A DNA stretch of 64,000 bases from Chrysomallon squamiferum (lineage: Eukaryota > Mollusca > Gastropoda > Neomphalida > Peltospiridae), in the NCBI GenBank assembly GCA_012295275.1, contig CM022666.1, positions 10,755,002 through 10,819,001 on the forward strand, read 5' to 3'. The notes under the pieces were generated by a model, which worked only from the letters and a program-made list of their open reading frames with translations, did not search any database and had not been told where the DNA came from. Positions 11,640-30,111 of this stretch are shown here, one piece after another. Positions within the stretch are counted from its first letter, which is position 1; each line of letters opens with the position of its first letter. The position numbers and the translations under genes are program-made.

Positions 11640-14600
11640 CGGAGGTATTTTAATATATATTTATTTATTATTACCTTAAGTAATCTTAGATAGATACATA
11701 AATAGATACACAGTCAGTACGACAGACAGACAGAAACAGAGAAAGGTTATTATATATAATTAATCTCTATCATAGTATTTGTTGTATATATATCTATTCG
11801 TCTCATCTCAATCCGTACATCCATCTATTGTTATTTATTTCTCTCTCTCTCCATCCATTCATCCATCTATTATTATTTATTTGTCTTTCTCTCAATCAAT
11901 TCATCCATCTATTATTAGTTATTTGTCTCTCTATCAATGCATGCATCCATCTATTATTAGTTATTTGTCTCTCTGTCAGTCCATCCATCTAGTATTAGTT
12001 ATTTGTCTCTCTATCAATCCATCAATCCATCTAGTATTAGTTATTTGTCTCTCTATCAATCCACCAATCCATCTAGTATTAGTTATTTGTCTCTCTATCA
12101 ATCCATCAATCCATCTAGTATTAGTTATTTGTCTCTCTATCAATCCATCAATCCATCTATTACTAGTTATTTGTCTATCAATCCATCCATCCATCTATTA
12201 TTAGTTATTTGTCTATCAATCCATCCATCCATCTATTACTAGTTATTTGTCTATCAATCCATCCATCCATCTATTACTAGTTATTTGTCTATCAATCCAT
12301 CAATCCATCTAGTATTAGTTATTTGTCTCTCTATCAATCCATCAATCCATCTAGTATTAGTTATTTGTCTCTCTATCAATCCACCAATCCATCTATTACT
12401 AGTTATTTGTCTATCAATCCATCCATCCATGTATTATTAGCTATTTGTCTCTGTCAATCCATTCAACAATCTATTATTAGTTATTTGTCTCTGTCGATCC
12501 ATTCATCCACTATTATTAGTTATTTGTCTCTGTCAATCCATTCATCCATCTATTATTAGTTATTTGTCTCTCTGTCAATCAATCCATCTATTATTAGTTA
12601 TTTTTCTCTGTCAATCCATTCATCCATCTATTATTAGTTATTTGTCTCCCTGTCAATCCATCAATCCATCTTTTATTAGTTATCTGTTTCTCTATCAATC
12701 CATCTATTATTAGTTATTTGTCTCTATTAATCCATCAATCCATCTACTATTAGTTATTTGTCTCTCTATCAATCCATTAATCCATCTAGTATTAGTTATT
12801 TGTCTGTCTATCAATCCATTAATCCATCTATTATTAGTTATTTGTCTCTATCAATCCATCAATCCATCTACTATTAGTTATTTGTCTCTCTATCAATCCA
12901 TTAATCCATCTACTATTAGTTATTTGTCTGTCTATCAATCCATTAATCCATCTACTATTAGTTATTTGTCTCTCTGTCAATCCATCAATCCATCTATTAT
13001 TAGTTATTTGTCTCTGTCAATCCATCCATCTACTATTAGTTATTTGTCTCTCTGTCAATCCATCCATCCATTTATTATTAGTTATTTGTCTCTGTCAATC
13101 CATCATCTAGTATTAGTTATTTGTCTCTCTGTCAGCCCATCCACCTAGTATTAGTTATTTGTCTCTCTATCAATCCATCAATCCATCTAGTATTAGTTAT
13201 TTGTCTCTCTATCGATCCATCAATCCATCTAGTATTAGTTATTTGTCTCTCTATCAATCCATCAATCCATCTATTATTAGTTATTTGTCTCTATCAATCC
13301 ATCATCTAGTATTAGTTATTTGTCTCTCTATCAATCCATCAATCCATCTAGTATTAGTTATTTGTCCCTCTGTCAATCCATTCATTCATGCATCCATCTA
13401 TTATAAGTTATTTCTCTCTCTGTCAATTCATCCACCAATCTATTATTAGTTATTTGTATCTGTCAATCCATACATCCATCTATTATAGTTATTTGTCTCT
13501 GTCAATCCATCCATCCATCTATTATAGTTATTAGTCTATGTCAATCCATACATCCATCTATTAAAGTTATTAGTCTATGTCAATCCATCCATCCATCTAT
13601 TATAGTTATTTTTCTCTCTGTCAATTCTTCCATCCATGTATTATTAGATACGTACATCTGACATGACTGTTTACAGACAGAGCTTTGTGTGGGTTCTCAC
13701 CACAATCTCATGTTAACAGATTAAATGAGAAATTCTCAAAGGACCGCACAAGGCAGCTAAGTCACGTTTATGTTTCTTTGGTATATTTCTTTTCAATAGC
13801 AGTTTAAAAAAAAGTAAAGAGGAAAATATGGTGAACATGGCGAAGAAGAAGAAGAAGAAGAAGAAGAAGAAGGAGAAGAAGAACTGTATTTATACCTAAA
13901 ATCAGGTTCATCTGCTTTTCGAAGAATAAGATATCTACATTTCCAGAAAAATGTTTCGTTAATGAAATAAAAGAAAGTGTGCAGTATATAAGTAAATAAT
14001 TCAATAGATTTAGTAATATATCAGGCAAATAAGGAAAACAAAAGCAAATTGTAGATAGAAATAGCTATAACTATATTTGTTTTAATGAAATATAAAATTA
14101 TATACTTCCAGATATGTATATCAACGGAACAAATACATGTTATTATAATAACATCAACAGCTACAATCATGACAGTGATAATAATGATTTTTAAATTATT
14201 TACTTAACTGTTGAATCTTAAGTTCCTTAATGTTTCTAATACAATGTTTTATATAGTTAAACTGGTCGCGCACTTTCCATTTCAGCGTTTCAAAATGCTA
14301 AATGTTTTTCTTGTGTTACTTTTCTTTTGATCTTTGCTCTTCCTTGTCAGCCTAGAAATGAAAATTGGAGCAGTCTTGTCAAAAACGTAGAGAACTTTCT
14401 TCTGTTTCATGTCCTAACTTCAAGCCGACACTGTTCTTTGGAAATTAAATCAACTCCAGGGTATAACGACATTCACCGTCTGCATGTCTGTTCTTCTGTC
14501 CTTGTCTGCTCTTCTGTCCAGGTTACAGATGATATGACTTGATATCTGACTAAATACAGTCACCTCTCTGTCACAATCACCCAAGTGTTGCTCTTCACTC

Positions 14601-15350
14601 GTTTCACATATTTTCATCGTTGTTGGAAATACTATAGACATGATGAATTCTGTTTCTATTCACTACAGACAAATCTGTAACAGCTTACAGAAGATCTGTG
14701 GAGTGGAAGCTCTGTTTTCTGCTTTTTATAGCATTTTATTCGGAAACACGACTTGCTATATATGGTCATTTTAAAATTAATTTTTTTCTTCGGTCAGACT
14801 GTTAGGTTAGGTTATAAGAGAGTAATGCAAAATACAGTTTGAAAGTTTGTTCTGTTCGTAAATTTTATTTCTTGTCAGTGTTTCTTCTTTATTATAGTTT
14901 GTGTATGTACGTGTGTGTGTGTACATGTGTGTTAATTTAATTTTAAAATTCAGAATTTGCCTGTGCGTAACTACATGTATATATGTTGTTTATGCGAACC
15001 ATGCCTTATACGTGTAGAACTGTGTGTATTAATATTTGATGGCGTAAATACAATATATACATGCGTTGTGTGTATAAAACTATGTACACTGTGTGTATGT
15101 ATGTGCGTGTCTGTGTACACAAACAGACAGATGTTAATAGGTAGAGAGATATAGAAAGATTATTACACAGATTTAAAATATATAAGCATGTATATTTGTA
15201 TTTAATTATAACAGAGTTTTGAAACAGTTATTAAATTATAAAATACAGTTTCAGCAAATTCATGTTGTCAGGACATCAGATGATAGATTATCACTTAGTG
15301 TCAACATGTTGTCATGTTTACATTAAAGAACACACCTGCTTGAGATAAAT
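11640..15350 (+). repeat. Segmental duplication, copy A
   Basis: This block is homologous, in the same orientation, to 43387-45260. The match covers a diverged left flank (11640-11800), the 42-bp minisatellite, about 1.15 kb of nearly identical single-copy DNA (13650-14808) and a further part at about 15128-15308, with weaker similarity to about 15350. I counted roughly a dozen substitutions by eye in the 1.15-kb part. Copy A has about 320 extra bases at 14809-15128 that are missing from copy B. Short frames shared by both copies (14327-14542 and 13804-14028) look non-coding. Confidence 0.92.
11810..13650. repeat. 42-bp minisatellite, about 44 units with length variants
   Basis: Units contain TTAGTTATTTGTCTCTCTAT followed by one to three CAATCCAT-type octamers. 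The commonest spacing is 42 bp (for example 12001 to 12043), with shorter variants lacking a CTCT or a CCAT step. Open frames on both strands are repeat translations. The homologous array in copy B is only about 350 bp. Confidence 0.94.
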
Positions 15351-23026
<7,676 letters not shown>

Positions 23027-23565
23027 GTTAACAGAGACAATGTTAAAATATATATAGATAAGTGTGAGATGCTTGTGATAAACAGAGATAAGTGTGAGAA
23101 TAATGTTATATTAAACAGAGATAAGTGTGAGAATAATGTTATATTAAACAGAGATAAGTGTGAGAATAATGTTATATTAAACAGAGATAAGTGTGAGAAT
23201 AATGTTATGTTAAACAGATAAATGTGAGAATAATGTTGTTAAACAGATAAGAGTGAGAAGAATGTTATGTTAAACAGATAAGTGTGAGAAGAATGTTGTG
23301 ATAAACAGCGATAAGTGTGAGATGAATGTTGAGATAAACAGAGATAAGTGTGAGAAGAATGTTGTGATAAATGAAGATAAGTGTGAGAAGAATGTTGTGA
23401 TAAACAGAGATAAGTGTGAGAAGAATGGTGTGATAAACAGAGATAAGTGTGAGAAGAATGGTGTGATAAACAGAGATAAGTGTGAGAAGAATGGTGTGAT
23501 AAACAGAGATAAGTGTGAGAAGAATGTTGTGATAAATGAAGATAAGTGTGAGAAGAAGCAAACTT
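23027..23565. repeat. 33-bp minisatellite, about 16 copies
   Basis: Units of 33 bp are built around AACAGAGATAAGTGTGAGAA, with some 24-27 bp truncated units near 23210-23300. Because 33 is a multiple of three, the same frame stays open on both strands (11-residue repeats such as INRDKCEKNGV on + and TLISVYHTILL on -). The frames begin and end with the array, so a gene is unlikely. Confidence 0.93.
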
Positions 23566-23799
23566 ATGTATTTATCATAAAATCGAAATAAAATGAGAAA
23601 TTTGTCCATAATAATATGAATTTTTAAGTTATTAGATCCCTATATGCAATTTTAATAAACAAATACAAAAATATATCTCTTCTCTATGTCTGTCGTTCTC
23701 TATAGCTCTGTGTGAGATCTGAGGGTTGGTCTATCATTCTCTAATTATTTATCTCTCATTCTCACACTTACTTATCTATATATATATTCATAAAACGGT

Positions 23800-24180
23800 G
23801 CCAGTGTAAGTACTGACGGGCTTGTAGATTCTTCTTGACGGAGATATTTCCCTCTCCGAGAAATTCCACAAAAGCCAATTAGTTTATGATCACATTTGCC
23901 TTTCAGCTAAGTAAATTAACTCTGGGTCTGCAGGAGACTTACTAAATAGAATTATATTAGTAGACAGCCAAGTAATAATTGTCTAATTTTCTTTTAACTT
24001 TACTGAAATCGTCATTAATATTAGCAACCGGCTTTATAAATTGCCAACCTGGAGCTAAAAAGGAATTAGAAACATAACGCGTGCAATCCGTTTTCTGTGA
24101 AAATGTCTCCGGTAACGGAATTTGGTCTTAATTCATGGATATGAATAATAATTTGCACGGCTGTGTTGACCACCAGAAGG
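23800..24180. promoter_or_regulatory. Possible conserved non-coding / regulatory island
   Basis: This stretch has higher sequence complexity than its surroundings and no simple repeats. It contains several homeodomain-type motifs (CCAATTAGTTTATGATC near 23875, TTAATATTAGC near 24013) and a GGCTTTATAAATTG segment. There is no long frame. The call rests on composition and motif density only. Confidence 0.22.
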
Positions 24181-24182
24181 AT

Positions 24183-24686
24183 CTAGTCAGAAAAAAAAAA
24201 CCCACGTATCTCCTCGACGTGTCCTGGGGCTGCATATCTTTGCTTTGCTGCAGGACATTTATTTAATAATTTGAGATGTAAGTGATTCTGGAAGGTAAGT
24301 CTTCGTTTGACTCTTAAGTAATTACAGACGGGCTGTGTGTGTCTGTGGGACAAATGGATTTGCGCGAGTTTTGTGCCTGATCGGTAATTAACGTATTCTG
24401 CACGCTGAATCCAGATCCTCTTTGCCAATTTGGGAAACACTGCTTCCAGGCGAGATTCCGTTCTACGACAATGGCGTCCTCTCTCCACGTCTTTCGAGTG
24501 TTCACGACGTAGATTTCCCCGAGTGCACAAAGCGACAGTGTGCTGCGAGACATTGACAACAACGGCAGTAATCTTTTGAAGTTGAAATGTTGTGTTTTGA
24601 CAACTAAAGCGCTGCAACATACAAAGAAACAAAATATCTATGGTCATTGTGCAGGTTTGATTAGCTAAGTAACGACTGTAAGACAT
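24183..24686 (-). CDS. Unrecognised 167-codon ORF, possible small or broken gene
   Basis: I do not recognise this frame. It starts with ATG at 24686 and runs 167 codons without a stop in a locally GC-richer, non-repetitive patch, which is unusual in this AT-rich window. The predicted product is basic, with an early hydrophobic stretch (residues about 15-27), many Arg/His residues and no clear domain. An overlapping 82-codon frame (24314-24562, minus) is also open. No promoter, splice site or poly(A) signal stands out. It could be a chance ORF within a conserved non-coding block, a lineage-specific gene, or an exon or pseudogene fragment. Confidence 0.2.
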   Translation of the reverse strand: MSYSRYLANQTCTMTIDILFLCMLQRFSCQNTTFQLQKITAVVVNVSQHTVALCTRGNLRREHSKDVERGRHCRRTESRLEAVFPKLAKRIWIQRAEYVNYRSGTKLAQIHLSHRHTQPVCNYLRVKRRLTFQNHLHLKLLNKCPAAKQRYAAPGHVEEIRGFFFSD

Positions 24687-24699
24687 TATTGTCTTCTTC

Positions 24700-25010
24700 T
24701 TTACAGATCGTTAAACTCTTGATCCGTTTAATATGAAGTGTAAGACACTTGACATAATACTGTATTAAGACGTTATAAACAGATAGATTAAACTTCATGT
24801 TACATTCTTAATACATGATACTGAAAAGTGAATGAATAGTCAGACAGCATTTCATTCTGAATAAAAATATATTGAAAAATAGACTAATATTAATACAGTA
24901 TTATATTCTGATTTGAATGATATTGAAAAATATATTAATATTTATACAATATTACATTCTGAATACAGAAATACTAATATTACTAATTATATTCACATAA
25001 CTTTATTTTT
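24700..25010. repeat. Degenerate AT-rich tandem repeat
   Basis: Imperfect units of about 60-70 bp recur around GATATTGAAAAATATATTAA and ATTACATTCTGAAT. They look like an old, decayed tandem array. Confidence 0.5.
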
Positions 25011-25149
25011 CTAAACAAATCAATAATGTATACTGATTTTCATATAGTCTTGTTTTCTTCTGAACGTTATATCAAATGGTACTAGGATATAACCATGATA
25101 AAATCAGTTTCAACTGTCTGATGAATATACTAATAATAAAGATACAATT

Positions 25150-25660
25150 AGCTTATGGTTTCTCCTCTAGCCTTCTTTGAATCCATCTAACTCGATATTC
25201 AAGCGACAAAATGCAAGTAAATCTCGAGCAGAATCGATGTAAATCTTTTTTCATTATTTTTATTTTTTCTTAAAAAATAAAAAAAGAAGACAGACCATTT
25301 TCTATTCATTATGTAAATTCTTTCAGTGCCGGTTTGAACGGCCTGGATTTCATTTGAGAGATCTTTTCTGCTCAAGAAAAAAAATAAAAAATAAAGAAAA
25401 CGAGCTGGTAATTGAAACAGTCAATTAGAGAGACTGAACAGATAAAAATGAAAACAAGTAGCAGGTCTCGTATGTGACGAATATGACATTTTCATTTTTG
25501 CGTAATAATTTGCAAAATCACATCTAACCTACGAATGTTCACCAGGCTTGTCTGTTGATCAGTATTTATTCTGACATTAATTAACTAAGGAGTGAAGCTG
25601 GATGGTAAAGTACTAATTTGATCTCTGACTGATCACGGTTTCTCTCTGTTCTTGTTCTTC
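25150..25660. promoter_or_regulatory. Possible conserved non-coding / regulatory island
   Basis: Non-repetitive sequence except for an internal A-rich run (25255-25285 and 25376-25400). It is rich in TAAT-type motifs (GGTAATTGAAAC, GTCAATTAGAG, ATTAATTAACTAAGG) mixed with GC-containing words. No ORF. This is inferred from texture only. Confidence 0.18.
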
Positions 25661-26181
25661 TGATTTATAAAAGGGTCAGTCGTCCTATTTATTCTTTAGG
25701 GGCTATGTCCAGTTCAGATCGGTGCTCCATGCTGATTTATGAACGTCCATGAGAAGATGTGTATATAACATATCTAGCTGTTTATAAAAAATAGCACTCT
25801 TCATTATCTGTGCAGTCGTATTATATATCTATTTCTATATGCCATATGTGTGTGTGTATTTGTGTGTGTGTCTCCATGACAGGCTTTGTTATATTTTACG
25901 CTGAAATATCACTAGTCCTCTTATGTATGTTTGCTTTTTTTTACAACGACAGTAATTATATATTATTATGAACAATTTCCAGTGGGTTATAAAAATAGCA
26001 ATTTGAACAGCATCTGACGAAGACTTCAACGTGATCTTAAAATAGAAGCCTTGGGTGTAACGAATATAGGAATGAATAAATGAATGTTCGTTTCTGAGTT
26101 TCATTATTAAGAGATTTTACTCAAGAGTGTAACAGGAAAGACGGAAACTATTTATCGAACTAGATTTATTGAACTGAAGCA

Positions 26182-26219
<38 letters not shown>

Positions 26220-28289
26220 CGCTGAACATCAGCAGAACGGTAGAGATAAGCTGAGGCTTACGCTTCCCATCACGTCATCGAAAATACCCGACATAAAATA
26301 CTTCATCATGTGTTTACTGAGTGTACCAAAATGCTTTCAAAAATTAGTTCAAACATTTTATGACATTCATTAAATGTATTTTGTATGGAAATAAAAAATG
26401 TATTTGTTACAAAAAAAATGGAGATGTCACATAATACTAATTTAACAATACATCTCTATGGAACAGAATATACACACACACATATACACACACACATACA
26501 GACACACACACTCACACAAACACACACACATATAAAATAGGGTTTATAATTTTATTTGGTGTAAAAGATTTTTTGATGTTTCAGTCTCCGGAAATTCTAT
26601 CTTGAGCTGTACTGTTAGAAAGTAACAAGTATTTAGCAGGCCCACCACTCTTAGAACATAGGGTTACAGACTGACAATTATTTTGAAGCCGCGGTGGCCT
26701 TAATTATGTTATATTATATATTTTATCTAGATTATATACTACATTATAATCTATATGTTTCATACACAAACACACATGTATGGATTTTAACTACGTTATA
26801 TTCTATATTTTATTTACATTACATTATATTCTGTATTTTGAAGACAACGGACGCTAGTCTGTTTACTGCACGCTTTGTCACGCGTTGTCTCAGTCTCAGT
26901 GAGAGTAGAGAGATGCTTTGATGCTAACAGAATCAGTGAGTGCATGGAAATGAGGGATTAGTGAATTTCCGCGTGCTGATAGTTTCGTTACAGAAATACA
27001 AATAAAATGTTTTTTGAATGTAACCTGCACATATTGCTTTTTGTTATTTGATTGTAAATTAAGTGAAATGTCACTTAAACGAAATTCACCATGAATTCCT
27101 GGTTTTTGCAAGAAAATTTTAGAATAACAAATGTTTTCTAAAGGAATAATGACATGTTCAATTTAACAATCATTTCAGTTATATTCTTAGTCTATATAAT
27201 CATCCTCAAATACTCAATAGTATATAATTAAGTCGTAACATACATGGTTAATTACTGTATCGATATCGAGGGAAGAATCAAGAGACATGAAAAAAAGAGT
27301 CATATATTCATTGTTTGCTTCGTCACTTTTAATACATTGGCTGCGAAACAGAAAATAACTATGTTTATTAATAACCTCCACATCTTTTAACGTAGTGCAT
27401 TTTTAAACACATATTTTACTCCTTCCTTTCATCTTCTGAGGTAATTATGTTTCTTCATTCCATTATTTATTTATTTTTTTTATTTTATTTTAATCTTTTG
27501 TTTCCTTGTTATTTTAAACATTCTTCCCCATTTTTTTATAATAACGTGTTATGTTTCCACTGTCTTCTGTTGTTTTTATTTGTCTTCTAGAACGGTCGCT
27601 GTTTTCTTTTATTGATCTTCTTAATATTATCTGCCATTTTCCTCCAATTTTCTTATTATATGTTTATCACTCAGAACAGCAGATTGCTTTTTCAGTAGCA
27701 CAGTACCTGTGAAAATACTAACAAGCAATACAATACAAAACAATGGACGTAGGTGCATTTATGAACCATTTTTTTTCCGGAAGAAAAATAAAGCATCATA
27801 TTAAGCTTCATACTGCACCACATGAACTATTTTATTATCAGAACAAAATTGTAGTTACGATTAAAAATTAATCTGATTTTGAGCTGACTGAAAAGAAGAT
27901 TGGAACTGGATCAATTTAATAAACTGTTACAATGAAGCCTGTGACATAATACACATAGACAAATATTTAAAGGAATCTTTACGAAATCTGTATATTATAT
28001 TAATTAAAATAAAAATAAAATAAAAAATAAAAAATTAAAGATTACTACCAAAAAAACAAAAACATATTAACAGAATTACACGCCTTACCACTAAATATAT
28101 TATCAGTGGACTACATGGATTACTACTTGTCTTTGTAGATTACCACTGGACCATATCTATCATGCCTGGAGCGTGTAGATAAATATTACTTAGCTTTTCA
28201 AGATGATATACAAATCTCAGCGATTCAAATCTGACTGAACTCTTAGGCATGCACAATTTCTGTCTCTCAAAACCAGATTTTACATGGAT
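25661..28289. other. Intergenic DNA with short microsatellites
   Basis: Contains a (TA)n run at 26186-26216, a CA-rich tract at about 26470-26535, and two diverged roughly 110-bp related blocks at about 26698-26850 with TTATATTCTATATTTTAT. T-rich and A-rich tracts lie at 27420-27540 and 28000-28035. No gene recognised. Confidence 0.55.
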
Positions 28290-28525
28290 ACATGCTTTTG
28301 TGACGACATGTCTGTTCGTCCGTGTGTACAGTTAATTGAAAAATGATTTACGACATGACGTTGTGAAGTGTGAGAGACTGAACAACAATATCATCAGCAG
28401 CGTCATCACGTGTCGCTCACTCAGCCTCGCGATCACTTCAACGTTCGGTTAACCCCGTGTCCGTCACGGGCATCCAGGCTCGCAGAGCGCCATTTGTCAG
28501 CTTTAATCCGTTAATCAATCAACAA
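28290..28525. promoter_or_regulatory. Possible conserved non-coding / regulatory island
   Basis: A GC-richer non-repetitive block. It ends with GCGCCATTTGTCAGC followed by TTTAATCCGTTAATCAATC, which combines a TAATCC (K50 homeodomain-like) word with a TTAATCAATC (PBC/Hox-like) word. CGTGTCCGTCACGGG is a small interrupted palindrome inside it. No open frame. Confidence 0.2.
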
Positions 28526-28828
28526 ATATGCTGAATATATAAATAAATATTATATAGCGATACCTATTTTCTTTTCTTTTTTCATCTATCAAAAAAACAA
28601 ACATTTTTAAGATATTTTTCTTTTTAACAAATTTGTTTTTGTGCCACTTTGTATTAGCAGTCATCATTTGATCTTCTCTCTCCCTCTCTATTACACACAC
28701 ACACGCAGACACACAAACATACACATACACACACACATGTAAACAATACATACCCCCATCCATATATACACTACTACCACTGCTACTACTTTTTCTGCTG
28801 GTACAACAATTACTACTACTAATAACAA

Positions 28829-28850
28829 AAATCATAATAATAATAAGAAC

Positions 28851-28903
<53 letters not shown>

Positions 28904-28913
28904 CAGTAATAAT

Positions 28914-28985
<72 letters not shown>

Positions 28986-29009
28986 AAGAAGAAGAAGAAG
29001 AAGAAGAAC
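28829..29009. repeat. Compound AAT/AAG microsatellite
   Basis: An AAT array with a few AAC interruptions passes into (AAG)n from about 28956 to 29006. The phrase AAGAACGGTAATA occurs both inside the left part (28846) and at the right end (29004), so the array probably grew by internal duplication. Confidence 0.92.
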
Positions 29010-29133
29010 GGTAATATTCATCTCATGTTTTTATGTAATAATAAGCAATATTTATTTTCAAATGTAAATAACCAAAATATACCAAAAATCTTTGCGTTAT
29101 TTTTATTTGTCGACTGGTGTCAATGTGAGAACT

Positions 29134-29553
29134 AATCTCGCACTAACCAAGCAGCAGTTAACACACAGATTTAAACTTCTAATCTCGCACTAACCAAGCA
29201 GCAGTTAACACACAGATTTAAACTTCTAATCTCGCACTAACCAAGCAGCAGTTAACACACAGATTTAAACTTCTAATCTCGCACTAACCAAGCAGCAGTT
29301 AACACACAGATTTAAACTTCTAATCTCGCACTAACCAAGCAGCAGTTAACACACAGATTTAAACTTCTAATCTCGCACTAACCAAGCAGCAGTTAACACA
29401 CAGATTTAAACTTCTAATCTCGCACTAACCAAGCAGCAGTTAACACACAGATTTAAACTTCTAATCTCGCACTAACCAAGCAGCAGTTAACACACAGATG
29501 TGAGAACTAATCTCGCACTAACCAAGCAGCAGTTAACACACAGATTTAAACTT
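29134..29553. repeat. 47-bp minisatellite, nine near-identical copies
   Basis: Units begin AATCTCGCACTAACCAAGCA at 29134, 29181, 29228, 29275, 29322, 29369, 29416, 29463 and 29509. The eighth unit is 46 bp and ends in GATGTGAGAACT, like the unique flank just before the first unit, instead of GATTTAAACTTCT. Copies look otherwise identical. Confidence 0.96.
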
Positions 29554-29647
29554 AGGTAATCAAAAGAACAATTCTCAGATGCACCTTTTTCAGACATCAT
29601 ATTTAACTTCTAGTTATAGGGAAGGCGTGTCTAAAAGATCTCTTATG

Positions 29648-29682
<35 letters not shown>

Positions 29683-29744
29683 GTGATATATATGGTCATT
29701 GTAATTTCTTAGAAATACTCGGCGAAAATTACTATTCAAATTGC

Positions 29745-30003
29745 AATTTTAATTAGTTTTTAATATTTATAGTGACTTAAATAGTTTCATTGGCAGATTT
29801 ATCAAACATCTTGAAATGTACTTTCCCGTCAAAGATATGGTACATTATATTTGCTGTTGACTATACTGAATAAGTATAATCAATATACCATCTTATGGCA
29901 TTAAGACAAATTATATTTCATCCAGAGTCAAAGAAAAAATCATTAGTTCATTTATTTGACTCATCAACAGCAACAACGGCATCAGTAAAAATAATCGAAA
30001 CGG
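29745..30003 (-). repeat. Dispersed repeat, inverted copy
   Basis: The reverse complement of this stretch matches 32575-32820 and 34735-34980, running from the GCCGTTTCGATTATTTTTA word (near 29985-30003) to TATTTAAGTCAC (near 29768-29780). It is more diverged from the two direct copies than they are from each other. Its unique outer edge lies about 110 bp from the 3' end of the LINE relic. Confidence 0.85.
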
Positions 30004-30111
30004 CAGAAATGCCGATGACAGCAGCATCAGTTACAAACGATAAGGATAACAACAATAACAACGCTAACGTCAGCAATAGCGACAATTACAAAAACGACAG
30101 TAACCAGGACG

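Noticed and set aside
13804-14028. Leu-rich frame on the minus strand, also in copy B
   Set aside because: Spans an AAG microsatellite that differs in length between the copies.
14327-14542. 71-codon frame conserved in both duplication copies (also 44520-44735)
   Set aside because: Conservation is explained by the recent duplication. There are two amino-acid changes in 71 codons, no domain, and an opposite-strand frame is equally conserved.
29134-29553. CRISPR-like regular repeats
   Set aside because: The 47-bp units are contiguous with no unique spacers, and the genome is animal; it is a minisatellite.
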